Part shown: piece by piece, positions 16,667 through 26,847 of the stretch | Layout of the letters: every line of letters begins with the position of its first letter | How positions within the stretch are numbered: position 1 is the first letter of the stretch | Program-made: the position numbers and the translations under genes | Notes under the pieces: model-generated | The model's input: the letters and a program-made list of their open reading frames with translations, nothing else | Database searches by the model: none | Told to the model about the DNA's origin: nothing | DNA from: Goleter apudmare HA4340-LM2 | Lineage (GTDB): Bacteria; Cyanobacteriota; Cyanobacteriia; Cyanobacteriales; Nostocaceae | Length of the DNA stretch: 59,000 nucleotides | Direction of reading: 5' to 3' | NCBI GenBank assembly: GCA_019359495.1 | Contig: JAHHHF010000110.1 | Coordinates: 1 to 59,000, forward strand

Positions 16667-18802
16667 ATGAAAACAAGTAAGTCTCACCAAATAGAACCAA
16701 TTAATCAAAGTTCCCAACATTATGAAGCTGCGGAAGGCGGATTAAATTTAATTGATTTCAAAGACAAGATCATCCGGCAGATTCATATCGTAGTAGGAAT
16801 GACGATTTTTATGTCTTCTTTAGCTTTTTTTAGTGCAATCAAACGTACTCCTACCTATCAAGCTGGTTTTGAATTACTTTCTGAGCGAGTAAGTATTGAA
16901 ACAAAAGTTACTTCTTCTGTTTCACAATCCAGAGAAACCACACAAGAAATTGGAGCCGTGGCTTTGGATGAAGTTCAAATAAAAAACTTAAAAAGTCCTG
17001 ATATTATTGGACCTATTGTTACAAAACTAAAACTTAAGTACCCAGAAATTAACAACGACTCAATTACTAGTACATTAAACTTAGAAGCCGACGAAATAAA
17101 AGGCATTTTAAAAGTAGTTTATCAACATAGCGATCGCGAGCAAGTTAAAGATGTTTTAGAAGAGTTAGTTAAAGCATATTTGAACTATAGTTTAAAAAGA
17201 AGACAGTCCGGAGTAAATCGAGGACTAGATTTTTTAAACCAGCAAATTCCCAGAATACAAACTAAAGTTAATATACTTAATTATAAAATTCAAGAATTAA
17301 GAAAAAAGTATAATATTGTCAACCCACAAATTCAGGGTTCTCAAATATCTCAAAGGATAGATAGTTTTGTTATTAAGCAGATTGAATATCAATCGCAATT
17401 AGAAAAAACTCAAAAGCTGGCTGCTCTTGCTAAAAAAGAACTAAATGAGCGGTCTACTACATCAACTACAGCCATGCTGATTGGTACTTCCCGATATAAT
17501 GCACTATTGGAAGATATACAAAAAATAGATAGTGAAATTGCTAAAAAATCTGTAATTTTTTCAGATCAAAGCATCCAAATACAGAATTTGCAAGAACAAA
17601 GACGAGCCATAGTTTCTCTAATAAATCTAGAAATTGCCACTATCCAACAGAAAATTGATAATCAGATTAGGTTAGAAAAAGAACAGGTACAAGCTATTAA
17701 TGAAGAAATAGCAAATACCCAACAAAATTTCCAAGAATGGTTAGTGGCTACAGCACAATACGAAAGTATTGAACGAGAAATAACTATTACATTAAAACAA
17801 CTGGATGAACTGCTAATTCAAAGAGAAGCTCTACGACTGGAATCTGCTCAAAAAGAAGCTCCTTGGAAGTTACTTACTCTCGTAGGAGAAGCCAACACAA
17901 ATGCTGCTAGTGTGGCTAATTATATAGTATTGGGTACCCTTTTAGGTTTATTGATCGGGGTAGGAGCGGCATTGCTCTTAGAGAGCTACAAAAATCTAGT
18001 TTACAATCCTAATCAAATTCAAGAAATTACTAAGCAACCAATTTTAGGTATTATTCCCTTTAACCGCTATTACAGAAAATTGCATTTTCTGAAAAAATTC
18101 AATTCAATTATTTCACCATATTCAAAATCCGAGGAGTCAAGAAAGCAGGATTATCATAAAAACTATACTTTCAACAACATGCTTTTCCCACCTATAGAAG
18201 CTTATACTTTTTTAGTATCTAACTTGGGTTTATTTGAAAAGAATAGAAATATTCGTTCTTTGATTATTACTTCTACAGTGTCTGGTGAAGGAAAATCTAC
18301 TGTGGCACTTAATTTAGCTAAAGTAATAGCTGCGACAGGAACCAGAGTCTTAGTTGTTGATGTTGATGTGCGTAATCCAGATAATTTAACTAGTACTATG
18401 GCATTAAATGCAATCAAAGGTCTAAGTGATATTTTATCGTCTGATAATTTAAATACGGAGATAAATGTTAAGAACGTTATTCAAAAATCTTTTTTAGGCG
18501 ATAATTTATTTATTCTCTCATCGAGAAATGCAAGTAATGATGTTAATACTAGTCGCTTACTAGCTTCCTTTAAAATGCAAGACTTGATGAAAGAATTACA
18601 ACAGATATTTGAGTTAGTCATCTACGATGTTGCTTCTATTGTTGATTATGCGGATGTAAATTTGTTAGCTAATCATACTGATGGAGTAGTTTTGGTAACT
18701 GGTTTAGGTAAGTTACCAGCTTTAAAGCTCAGAGAAGCTATTTCTCAATTAAATACATCTAAAACACCTGTGTTGGGCGTAGTGATTAATAATTTGACCT
18801 AA
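16667..18802 (+). CDS. Wzc-like polysaccharide co-polymerase / BY-kinase-type ATPase
   Basis: A 711-residue PCP-2a protein controlling chain length and export of exopolysaccharide. TM1 is near residues 38-58, and a Wzz domain follows. A long coiled-coil periplasmic region (~170-400) precedes TM2 (~419-441, VLGTLLGLLIGVGAALLL). A cytoplasmic ATPase domain has Walker A SGEGKSTVALNLA (~538) and Walker A' VLVVDVDVRNPD. Unlike E. coli Wzc, the C-terminus stops at VLGVVINNLT with no tyrosine-rich tail, so autophosphorylation of a Tyr cluster is unlikely. It faces the minus-strand EPS operon with only 22 bases between stops. Confidence 0.92.
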   Translation: MKTSKSHQIEPINQSSQHYEAAEGGLNLIDFKDKIIRQIHIVVGMTIFMSSLAFFSAIKRTPTYQAGFELLSERVSIETKVTSSVSQSRETTQEIGAVALDEVQIKNLKSPDIIGPIVTKLKLKYPEINNDSITSTLNLEADEIKGILKVVYQHSDREQVKDVLEELVKAYLNYSLKRRQSGVNRGLDFLNQQIPRIQTKVNILNYKIQELRKKYNIVNPQIQGSQISQRIDSFVIKQIEYQSQLEKTQKLAALAKKELNERSTTSTTAMLIGTSRYNALLEDIQKIDSEIAKKSVIFSDQSIQIQNLQEQRRAIVSLINLEIATIQQKIDNQIRLEKEQVQAINEEIANTQQNFQEWLVATAQYESIEREITITLKQLDELLIQREALRLESAQKEAPWKLLTLVGEANTNAASVANYIVLGTLLGLLIGVGAALLLESYKNLVYNPNQIQEITKQPILGIIPFNRYYRKLHFLKKFNSIISPYSKSEESRKQDYHKNYTFNNMLFPPIEAYTFLVSNLGLFEKNRNIRSLIITSTVSGEGKSTVALNLAKVIAATGTRVLVVDVDVRNPDNLTSTMALNAIKGLSDILSSDNLNTEINVKNVIQKSFLGDNLFILSSRNASNDVNTSRLLASFKMQDLMKELQQIFELVIYDVASIVDYADVNLLANHTDGVVLVTGLGKLPALKLREAISQLNTSKTPVLGVVINNLT

Positions 18803-18824
18803 TAATTCACCATGATTATCCGTT

Positions 18825-19955
18825 TTAAAAACTCTTTAAATTTATTCGGTAATATAGATTTAAATATTGCTTGGCTATATTTGATTTTTTAAAGCTCTCT
18901 ACATCAGTAGAGTTTGATAAATTAGGTTTGTTTATAGATTGAATAATGGCTTGGCTAAGGTTAGTAACGGCATCAGCCCCTAAAGAAAAATAAGTACATT
19001 TATCAGTACCAACTTCTCTAAAAATTGGGATATCAGAGCAGACAATTAGATTGCTGAAGTGCAGAGCTTCAGCTAAAGGAAGACAAAAACCTTCTGTAGA
19101 AGAAGGAATTGCAAAAACTTGGCAATTTTGATATAACCAACATAATTCTGGATCGTTGATCGCAGCTAGCAGAATGACTTTATTTTCTAAAGATAAATGT
19201 CTAATTAAATCTTGAATATTTTGAGTTTCTGGTCCAGAAGTACCAACAATCACTAATTTAGTGTCCGGAACTAATTGCTTATTATTTAGTAACTGTGAAT
19301 AAGCTTTAATCAACAAATCCAAATTTTTATTCTGACGATGTTGGGCAACAGATAACAAAAATAAGCTATTTTCTGCTAGCTGTTGGGTAGCTAGAGGGAT
19401 AATATCTTCAAAATCAACGTAGTTATAAATTACATCAATTGTTGTACTGGGCTTAAGATGGGGAAAATAAAATTTTAGTTTATCTAAGGTTACTTTAGAT
19501 ACGCAAGCAAGACCATCACTATTACTAATACATTGGTTTAAAAATAGACGATTAAACCAAGCTTGAGGAAAACCAAAGTTTTCGGGACATTCGTAAGGAT
19601 ATAAATCATGAATCGTAGTTACCACAGGAGCATTAAATTTAGCTCTGAGGAATGGGAAAGGAAACGAAAAATGAATAAGATCTGCATCAACATTATTGGC
19701 TAGTTGAGGTAAACTCCTGAGAAACCAAATATTCCTGGTGAGAGAACTATTTTTGATATTAATACTAATTAGTTGAATTTTTTCAGAGGTAAAAGAAAAA
19801 GAGGTTTCAAAATAATGTTCTTGCCAAGCCCCTATCACTAAACTGATTTTGGTAATTTCTTGATTTTCCGCTAAACAGCGAGCTAGATTAGCTGCGTGGC
19901 GGCAAACACCAGTTGGTTGAATAGGTCGATGTAAAGCGGCAATTAAAGCATGCAT
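18825..19955 (-). CDS. Glycosyltransferase family 4
   Basis: A 376-residue GT-B fold enzyme that transfers a sugar from a nucleotide donor to a growing lipid-linked chain. The N-terminal acceptor half includes IHDLYPYECPENFG. The C-terminal donor half shows VGTSGPE and the EGFCLPLAEAL (E-x7-E) motif. Linkage and sugar cannot be deduced. It is the most 3' gene of the long minus-strand EPS block, 17 bases after the beta-helix gene, and ends 22 bases from the end of the convergent Wzc-like gene. Confidence 0.9.
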   Translation of the reverse strand: MHALIAALHRPIQPTGVCRHAANLARCLAENQEITKISLVIGAWQEHYFETSFSFTSEKIQLISINIKNSSLTRNIWFLRSLPQLANNVDADLIHFSFPFPFLRAKFNAPVVTTIHDLYPYECPENFGFPQAWFNRLFLNQCISNSDGLACVSKVTLDKLKFYFPHLKPSTTIDVIYNYVDFEDIIPLATQQLAENSLFLLSVAQHRQNKNLDLLIKAYSQLLNNKQLVPDTKLVIVGTSGPETQNIQDLIRHLSLENKVILLAAINDPELCWLYQNCQVFAIPSSTEGFCLPLAEALHFSNLIVCSDIPIFREVGTDKCTYFSLGADAVTNLSQAIIQSINKPNLSNSTDVESFKKSNIAKQYLNLYYRINLKSF

Positions 19956-19972
19956 ATTTAATTATTTTTTTT

Positions 19973-21895
19973 CTAATTGTTCTCTAAAGTTGAACCAGCT
20001 TTCCAGATGGGAGTACCTCGCTCATATGCACCAATATCTGGTGCACCACCAACAAAATTTTCTGTAATACCAGGAATTATTACCCCAGCATCCACGGCTG
20101 GAGAGTTTGACTGTAAGCTAAAGTCGGGAAGAGATTTTGCTTTTTTGGTAGGAGGTTGAGAAAACTTCGGATTATTGTTTATAAACAAGTTATTGGATTG
20201 TTTATTGGTAGTTATAGTTTTAGATTCTGCAAAAATATTATTGCGCGCTTCAATCGAACCTCCACCCACAACCACATCTCCCATAAAAGTATTATTAAAG
20301 ACTCGCTCGTATCCTCTAGGACTACCTACCAGTAAGTTATGGTTGTCTTTTCCTCCAGTTAAATTCCAGACTACATTATGGTGAATAGTGCTGTTAAAGC
20401 TTTCGAGGTCTAAATAAATACCGCGAGTCCCCCAGAATGGACTAAAAGCTTGGGCATCTCGAATCCAGTTATGATGAATCGAACCACCTTCTAAATTAAC
20501 GTAGCAGCAAATGTAAATAGCACCCAAGTCAGTACTGAGCATACCAAAGCGAGAAATGTCATTGTAGGCAATTTCGATGTTACGACCATCTGTACCTGCG
20601 GTATGCCAATCAATATTAATTGCGTCACGACCAGCGCGAGAAATTGTGTTATGGGTAATTTTATGACTAGTGCCATTAATGCGGACAGGAGCCGCATAGG
20701 ACACCATGTAATTACTATTGGTAATAATATTGTTGGTTACTGTATGATTTTTTCCTTCTAGGAGTACACCATTACCAGAACTCCACTCGATTATTGAGTT
20801 TTTTAGTGTATGACTGTTTCCACGTAATTGAATTCCAGTATCGTGGGCATGAGAAGCTACAACTAAACCATTATCAGAGTTAGGAGCTTGTTTTGACTGG
20901 GGTAGGGGCGGTAGAGTCATGTGGTGGGACACATATTTAGCTCGAATACCATCAATAACTATATTAGTGCTGCGATCGCTCGTGGTAATTGTGTTAGCAA
21001 ATAGGTTTAAATTACGTAAAGAGATATAAGAGCGATCGCTTAAATCAAAAGCAAAGTTGCGCTGTTTGACTTCTACGTTACTTGGGATCTTACTGTCAGG
21101 AGACCAGAGGTAAAGAGTTCGAGTTTTATAGTCGTAAAACCATTCTCCTGGACTATCAAGTAATTCTAATTTGCCAAACAGATAAAACCAAAATCCACCC
21201 CTATCCCAAGGAGCAGTCATTTGAGCAGTTAATTTTCCTGCTGTGCCACCAGTTATTGTACCTGTGCGGGTGGTATACCATTCATTAGTCCAGACTTTTG
21301 CACCAGTCCATCCTTCAGATAAATGAGGAATTTCTTTGTTTTCAATACTAGCTGCTATTCCTCCCTGACTTTTGACACCTCCACCGATGAGAGCAGGACG
21401 TAGGAAATCTCGTTTTTCATCCATGTTGGGAAAACGGGCTTCCGGCATCATTTCCTCATTGATAAATACCTGATTGGCAAAAAAATCTATATCGCTATAG
21501 CCATTGACAGGTAAATTCACCTGGCTACGATAAACTGAGTTCCGATCTGTAGTCCATTCTCCAACTACTTCAGTCCCAGAAATAGTGGCATTTTCATTTT
21601 TATAAGCTGCAAAGGTTATCGGTGCTTGTGCTGTCCCTGAAACTCCAGGACGAACCTCCTCACGATAAATACCTGCTCTCAGCCAACAAGTTTCACCTGG
21701 CTGAACAACAGTGGCACATTTTTGAATAGTTTTAAACGGGCGATCGATTGTTCCAGGATTTTTGTCCGAACCATTTGGTGCGACAATATAATATTTTTTA
21801 GGGATTGCAAAGCTCTTACTTAAAAACATTAAAATAGTAAGAGAAGTAATAAAAAGAAGAGTAAATATTGAGTATTTAAATAGTTTCTTATTCAT
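19973..21895 (-). CDS. Secreted right-handed beta-helix protein (DUF1565/pectate-lyase-like)
   Basis: A 640-residue protein from the ATG at 21895, which overlaps the stop of the polymerase gene by 4 bases (ATGA). It begins with a signal/anchor segment (LFKYSIFTLLFITSLTILMF). Next is YYIVAPNGSDKNPGTIDRPFKTIQ, the DUF1565 entry motif of right-handed parallel beta-helices. Many NxIxxN-type coils follow (residues ~330-600). Such proteins are polysaccharide lyases, epimerases or tailoring hydrolases; the catalytic residues are not recognisable here. In this context it probably acts outside the membrane on the exopolysaccharide. The frame extends to 22039, but that part only reads through the upstream gene. 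Confidence 0.85.
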   Translation of the reverse strand: MNKKLFKYSIFTLLFITSLTILMFLSKSFAIPKKYYIVAPNGSDKNPGTIDRPFKTIQKCATVVQPGETCWLRAGIYREEVRPGVSGTAQAPITFAAYKNENATISGTEVVGEWTTDRNSVYRSQVNLPVNGYSDIDFFANQVFINEEMMPEARFPNMDEKRDFLRPALIGGGVKSQGGIAASIENKEIPHLSEGWTGAKVWTNEWYTTRTGTITGGTAGKLTAQMTAPWDRGGFWFYLFGKLELLDSPGEWFYDYKTRTLYLWSPDSKIPSNVEVKQRNFAFDLSDRSYISLRNLNLFANTITTSDRSTNIVIDGIRAKYVSHHMTLPPLPQSKQAPNSDNGLVVASHAHDTGIQLRGNSHTLKNSIIEWSSGNGVLLEGKNHTVTNNIITNSNYMVSYAAPVRINGTSHKITHNTISRAGRDAINIDWHTAGTDGRNIEIAYNDISRFGMLSTDLGAIYICCYVNLEGGSIHHNWIRDAQAFSPFWGTRGIYLDLESFNSTIHHNVVWNLTGGKDNHNLLVGSPRGYERVFNNTFMGDVVVGGGSIEARNNIFAESKTITTNKQSNNLFINNNPKFSQPPTKKAKSLPDFSLQSNSPAVDAGVIIPGITENFVGGAPDIGAYERGTPIWKAGSTLENN

Positions 21896-23262
21896 GTGTC
21901 TAACTTGGGTATAAGGATTGATTTTATGTGAGTTTCCTGGCGTGTTCCTAAGTGCATTTGGTGTTCGTGCCATGACAATCCTAAAATAAAAGCAACAAAA
22001 ATCATATATCCAGGTTCTTCCATTTGCGTAAAAATGCAACCTATCACAAATACACTTAAAATAGTCACTTTTGCGATATCATTCCAGCCAAAAAATCGCC
22101 AAGTTAAAAATGCTAGGTAAAAGTATGCACCTAATCCAAGTAAACCTAGATCACCCCAAATACCAGACCACCCAAAGATGGGGCTAAATAGGCTAGAACC
22201 ACTGGTTAGCCAAAAACCAGCGACAAAGTCCATAGAGTCTTGACCAATACCTGTTGTAGTCGCTCCTAAAGGACCTAAGAGTGCTGCATAATCTCTTAAA
22301 AACCATGCTCCAAGGCGGCTGACTGTGTGTCCAGGACCTAGACCTAGTAACCAGTTCAAAGGAGATTGGAAGTGAGCGAGGATGGTGCGAATGGAGTAGA
22401 ACTTGGCATACCAAGCAAGACCATCTGAGCCATAGAGTTCGGGTCTTGCCCAACTTGTATAGGCTTTAAGTGCTTCTACATTTGTTGCACCCCAAACACC
22501 TATAAATACGATCAATACTAGACCAAGGACAAGTTTTAAGGTTTTCACAATATTCTTGGAATTGAGCAGGATTAACAACCCCCATGCAACTCCATAGGCA
22601 AGTACTAACTGTTTGGAGTCAGAAAATAAAAGATGCCAGATAGCTGCCATTGCTATAACAATTTTAAGCCATAGGGGTTTATTTTTACCAGATGCCCAAA
22701 AGTAAAGGGCAAATACAATTGAGACAGTAGCTGAAATATAGTTTCCAGCGCCTGACACAAAAAATACTCCCCCACACCCGTCAGTTCCATCTAATCCACC
22801 AGCATAGAGCTTGCCACTATCAATGAGGATCTTTTGAGCAGCAGCTAACAAAAAATTAATTAGTACAGACCAGTACAATAATTTTTTCATTTTTCTGACA
22901 ATTTGGTCGGTAATGGGGATGCATGTCATGGCAAGCAGAAACATATAAGGTTCTCCTAGCATCATGAAACTAACGATCGCATTAATTAAACCCGCATTAT
23001 TCCAAAGTGCGCTGGTGAGCGTGACTCCAAACAGCACAAGCAAACCCACTAAAAATGAAAAACACAGCGAGATTTGTTTTTCATTTTTAATTCGAGTTGT
23101 GGTTAAAGTAATTACACATACTGCTGGTACTAAGCCAAAATGTAATAGATTCAGCAGTGAAAAACGAATCGTTGTTGCTAGAATGCGGGAATAAAAAATA
23201 CTACAGAATATTAAAATAATCAAAAGTGAATTTGTTATATGTCCTTTGTTTTTTATAGACAT
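21892..23262 (-). CDS. Wzy-like polysaccharide polymerase / O-antigen ligase-like membrane protein
   Basis: A 456-residue integral membrane protein with about ten to eleven hydrophobic helices. A large extramembrane loop in the C-terminal half (YSIRTILAHFQSPLNWLLGLGPG...) is the arrangement of Wzy/WaaL proteins. Family similarity is always weak, so the call rests on topology and position. It should polymerise lipid-linked repeat units at the outer face of the plasma membrane. It overlaps the beta-helix gene by 4 bases, suggesting the two products work together. Confidence 0.75.
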   Translation of the reverse strand: MSIKNKGHITNSLLIILIFCSIFYSRILATTIRFSLLNLLHFGLVPAVCVITLTTTRIKNEKQISLCFSFLVGLLVLFGVTLTSALWNNAGLINAIVSFMMLGEPYMFLLAMTCIPITDQIVRKMKKLLYWSVLINFLLAAAQKILIDSGKLYAGGLDGTDGCGGVFFVSGAGNYISATVSIVFALYFWASGKNKPLWLKIVIAMAAIWHLLFSDSKQLVLAYGVAWGLLILLNSKNIVKTLKLVLGLVLIVFIGVWGATNVEALKAYTSWARPELYGSDGLAWYAKFYSIRTILAHFQSPLNWLLGLGPGHTVSRLGAWFLRDYAALLGPLGATTTGIGQDSMDFVAGFWLTSGSSLFSPIFGWSGIWGDLGLLGLGAYFYLAFLTWRFFGWNDIAKVTILSVFVIGCIFTQMEEPGYMIFVAFILGLSWHEHQMHLGTRQETHIKSILIPKLDT

Positions 23263-23302
23263 CTAGTAGTTTTATTCCTATAGCGATTAAAATATCCATA
23301 TT

Positions 23303-24541
23303 TTAATCTTCCTGAGGCTGGTTAACTAGTTTTTGGTATAAATCAGAAAGTTGTTGCCCTTTCCTCTCCCAACTGTAGGATTCTTGGATATGCTGATGTC
23401 CAGATTGTCCCAGTTGATACAGTAAATCTTTGTCTTGAGCAAGTTTAACCATGGCTTGAGCCATTTCCTTAATTGTCTGCTCAGGATTGATGGCACTAAC
23501 TTTGATCCCAGTAGCTTCAGTAACTTGTTGAGCCGGACCACCAAGATTAAGACAAATGACTGGTCGCCTTGCTGCCATAGCTTCTAGACAAACCCAACCA
23601 CCTGAATCATGGAGACTGGGATGTACCAGTACTGAAGATTGCCCTAGTTTAATTAAGACTTCATGGCGGTCGAGATGTCCGAAAAACTTGACTTGATCAC
23701 CAATGCCTAAGTCTAGGGCAAGGGCTTGCAGAGTTGGCAGTTCTGGTCCTTCTCCTAATATCCAGTATTCAGCCTTGGGGATTTTGCTGGCAGCAAAAGC
23801 CCGTAAGCCGAGATGAAAACCTTTCCAATGCAGTAAACGAGCAATATCAATAAAGCGAATTGGATCAACACTGGGCGGAGCGGCTTGACTGAACTCGGCA
23901 ATTTCTTGTTGCAGGATGCCAGATTCAGATGTTATCTGCACTAGAGGTGCGCCCATTTTGCGGATACGTTGAGCTGTATCTTCAGTGGTGGCAAGTGCGA
24001 TCGCGCTGCGTCGAGCCGTCATGCGGGTAAAAGGGTCACACTCACCGATAAATCGCCAAGCTCCGCGTAAGGTTTCGTATATCTTGTTTTTGAAACTAAA
24101 ATCATTCCAAAAAGGGGCAGGTGCTGACTCACCACCGCCTACAGATCCCCAGACAAAAGGGATCGGGAGCAAGCATAAAAAACTAGGCGTAGAATAGCGA
24201 ACGAAAGTAACGTGATGAGTTATATCAAATTTGATCTCTTGGTGTAACTTATGAGCAACAAAATAAGCCTGAATCTGCCAGAGATAGTAGTGGATCTGCA
24301 TTGGTCCACGCTGCCCCCAACGCAGGCTATCTTTCCAAAACGGCAATGTGAAGTAAATAAAATGGAGGTTTGGATTAGGATTGCATTGAAGTTCGGACTC
24401 AATCGCTTCCTGACTCTCGTCAGGGCGAGTTAACACCCAGACTTCGTGATATTTGGCAACTTCACGGGCAACATTCCAACCTACTCCCCTTTCAGATCCT
24501 TTACTGGGTTCGCACGAGTAAGCAGAGATCAAAACTTTCAT
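23303..24541 (-). CDS. Glycosyltransferase family 4
   Basis: A 412-residue GT-B enzyme. It begins MKVLISAYSCEPSKGSERGVGWN, a start often seen in GT4 proteins of this type. The donor-binding half contains YWILGEGPELP, VKFFGHLDR and HPSLHDSGGWVCLEAMAA in place of the usual EGFG-type motif. Predicted role: addition of one sugar of the EPS repeat at the cytoplasmic face. It is in tandem with other glycosyltransferases; the donor is unknown. Confidence 0.9.
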   Translation of the reverse strand: MKVLISAYSCEPSKGSERGVGWNVAREVAKYHEVWVLTRPDESQEAIESELQCNPNPNLHFIYFTLPFWKDSLRWGQRGPMQIHYYLWQIQAYFVAHKLHQEIKFDITHHVTFVRYSTPSFLCLLPIPFVWGSVGGGESAPAPFWNDFSFKNKIYETLRGAWRFIGECDPFTRMTARRSAIALATTEDTAQRIRKMGAPLVQITSESGILQQEIAEFSQAAPPSVDPIRFIDIARLLHWKGFHLGLRAFAASKIPKAEYWILGEGPELPTLQALALDLGIGDQVKFFGHLDRHEVLIKLGQSSVLVHPSLHDSGGWVCLEAMAARRPVICLNLGGPAQQVTEATGIKVSAINPEQTIKEMAQAMVKLAQDKDLLYQLGQSGHQHIQESYSWERKGQQLSDLYQKLVNQPQED

Positions 24542-24632
24542 AGAGGAAAATTCTCAATCCAGCAAAATAAAGTTTTTCTGTGAATTATTATGATGCATAC
24601 GAAATAAATAAGCCTAGTGCCAAAGAAAGGGA

Positions 24633-25772
24633 TTATGTTGTCAAACCTTCATATTCTTCTAATGCACGGGCAGCAATTGCATTCCAATGTAAGTTGTTCA
24701 AAACATACTGTCGTCCTCTAAGCCCCATTTCCTGCCACTGCGGTCTCTTTTCTAATAACTCAAGCAATCCTACTTTGATCGCCGCTGGGTCAGGCGGCAC
24801 TACAACACCACATCTACTGGCTTCTACATGAGGAGCAATGCCAGCAATCTCTGAAACGAGTAAAACCCGTCCAGCTAACATTGCTTCAAGGGCAGATAAG
24901 CTGAAACCTTCAAAACGAGAGGTAATACAAAAGATATCGTACTTTGCAATAATTGATGAAGGCGAGGAATTATAATCGGGTTCAAGAAAATTTACTTTTT
25001 GGGCCAGGTTTAGATGTTTAGCTTGCTCTTCTAATGTAAGATGATCGCCCCAATCTGGTCCTTGAATTGTAAGTTTCCAATCTGGCAATTCAGTAAGTTG
25101 AGCAAAAGCACTCAGTAAAATGTCAAGTCCTTTGTTAAAAGCATCTAAACGTCCTAAAAACAAAAACTTAGGAACGGACTCTGTGTTCCAACTCAGTGTG
25201 GATTCTTGATAAACATCGTTTGGTGAAAACCCATTGGGTACTTCGATAACAGGAGTTTTTATTCCTAATCGACGCAACCATTCAGCATGACGCTTATCTA
25301 AAACTTGAACAGCATGTGCTTGCTTTAATAAATTTCGCTCTAATAGATACCAATAAGGCCACTTCAAATGAGCATTCTTGCGAAAGATTGTTGGATGGTA
25401 AGGATCGTGAGGAGCTACGATATACGGTAAGGAATCTTTTCTTAATAAGCGAGCTAGGGCATAAACACTACGATGAAAAATCCCATTCAAAATAAATAAA
25501 CTTCGTTCATAAGTAGGAATATTAGCAATATATTGTTTTAGATTAGCTGAGATTTTTAAGGAAGGTTTGGTGCTTTCACTTGCAAATGATGCAATATAAT
25601 ATCCTTCTTGTGTCTTGTACAAACTATCTACTTGTGTTCCTTCACAGAGAATGACTACATCGACATCACAAGCTGCTAACCCAGAAGCAAAACCATGAAC
25701 TGCTTTACTAGTCCCTTCATGCAATTCACTTCCGTCTGGTGGAAAATGTTTAAGATAAATGTATATTTTCAT
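24633..25772 (-). CDS. Glycosyltransferase family 4
   Basis: A 379-residue GT-B enzyme with typical GT4 motifs: VAPHDPYHPTIFRKN in the acceptor half, KFLFLGRLDAFNKGLDILL at the domain junction, and SRFEGFSLSALEAMLAGR (E-x7-E) in the donor site. It starts 4 bases downstream of the GT2 gene stop, which indicates an operon. It is probably a cytoplasmic-face transferase of EPS assembly. Confidence 0.9.
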   Translation of the reverse strand: MKIYIYLKHFPPDGSELHEGTSKAVHGFASGLAACDVDVVILCEGTQVDSLYKTQEGYYIASFASESTKPSLKISANLKQYIANIPTYERSLFILNGIFHRSVYALARLLRKDSLPYIVAPHDPYHPTIFRKNAHLKWPYWYLLERNLLKQAHAVQVLDKRHAEWLRRLGIKTPVIEVPNGFSPNDVYQESTLSWNTESVPKFLFLGRLDAFNKGLDILLSAFAQLTELPDWKLTIQGPDWGDHLTLEEQAKHLNLAQKVNFLEPDYNSSPSSIIAKYDIFCITSRFEGFSLSALEAMLAGRVLLVSEIAGIAPHVEASRCGVVVPPDPAAIKVGLLELLEKRPQWQEMGLRGRQYVLNNLHWNAIAARALEEYEGLTT

Positions 25773-25776
25773 AGGG

Positions 25777-26607
25777 TTAGTTTACTCCTCTCCAGCCTTG
25801 GATAATTCCTTGCAAAACCGACCAAGCAATTTGTTGCTTTTCTGGGCGTTGCTGAATCAAACCTAATATTGAATTTCCTAAAGGTTTGGCGCACTGGTAA
25901 GCAACAAACCAAACAGGCGTGTCGGATTTGCGAAGTACTCTCCCCTTACCCATTGCATAATGAAACGTTTTATTCAAGCTAGAGCTATTATTTTGATTTG
26001 GTATAATGGGTCCTGGATGATGCACTTCTAAGGTTGGATCGTAATAAATTTTATAGCCAGCCTTCAGCGCACGTAAAAGATAGTCAGTTCCCTCACCAGC
26101 CCAACAGGAAGTTCCTGAACCAGGTCCAAGGTTTTCATCCAGAAAACCTATTTGGTTAACAACTTCACGACGCAGGAATATTGAGTATTCAATGCCTCGT
26201 TTCCAGACATTGAACGAATTAACCATTCCTGCGCTACGGTTCCAGTAAGTATCTCCAGCAGATGATCCAGTGAAGCCATGCCAGTTAGGATGTTCTTCAA
26301 AAGCAATTTTTAGTCTTTCTAAAACATCTTGAGGATACCAACAATCATCATCTGGAAATGCAATAATATCTCCAGACGCTTGCCTTAAACCAACATTTCG
26401 AGCGCGAGATGCTCCGGCTTCGGAACGGACTTGAATAATAGAGAGAGAAGTTCGATAAGGTTGTAAAATTTCAACTAGGCGATTGTCTGGGTTTTGATCA
26501 ACAACAATTAGTTCTAAGTTTTGATATGTCTGAGATTGCAATTTTTCCAAAAATCGACTTATTTCTCTAGTTCTATTTAGAGTGGCCATAATCAATGAAA
26601 ATCGCAT
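25777..26607 (-). CDS. Glycosyltransferase family 2
   Basis: A 276-residue GT-A inverting glycosyltransferase. It starts MRFSLIMATLNRTREISRFL, contains LIVVDQNPDNR and the metal-binding AFPDDDCWYP, and the acceptor region GEGTDYLLRALKAG. A GGAGG-type ribosome-binding site precedes the ATG at 26607. It lies immediately downstream (in transcription) of the IS4 insertion region, so its transcription may have been affected by the insertion. Confidence 0.92.
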   Translation of the reverse strand: MRFSLIMATLNRTREISRFLEKLQSQTYQNLELIVVDQNPDNRLVEILQPYRTSLSIIQVRSEAGASRARNVGLRQASGDIIAFPDDDCWYPQDVLERLKIAFEEHPNWHGFTGSSAGDTYWNRSAGMVNSFNVWKRGIEYSIFLRREVVNQIGFLDENLGPGSGTSCWAGEGTDYLLRALKAGYKIYYDPTLEVHHPGPIIPNQNNSSSLNKTFHYAMGKGRVLRKSDTPVWFVAYQCAKPLGNSILGLIQQRPEKQQIAWSVLQGIIQGWRGVN

Positions 26608-26847
26608 ATATCCTCCATGTTATTAAGTTTTTAGATTACTTATTTTTAGTTTAAGTAGCATATTTATGTATTAACTTAATGTTTAGCATACAACATAAAT
26701 AGTTTTAGCTATTATAGGTTTATCAATGCATATAAAGTTGTTTTTAAGCTGCTTTAGTAAAGTGGATATGATTTTTATCAGAAATGTTGAACCTTGATAC
26801 AAAACTTTACATATCTAGTTACACTAACTCTCTGAAGTCTAAAATAG

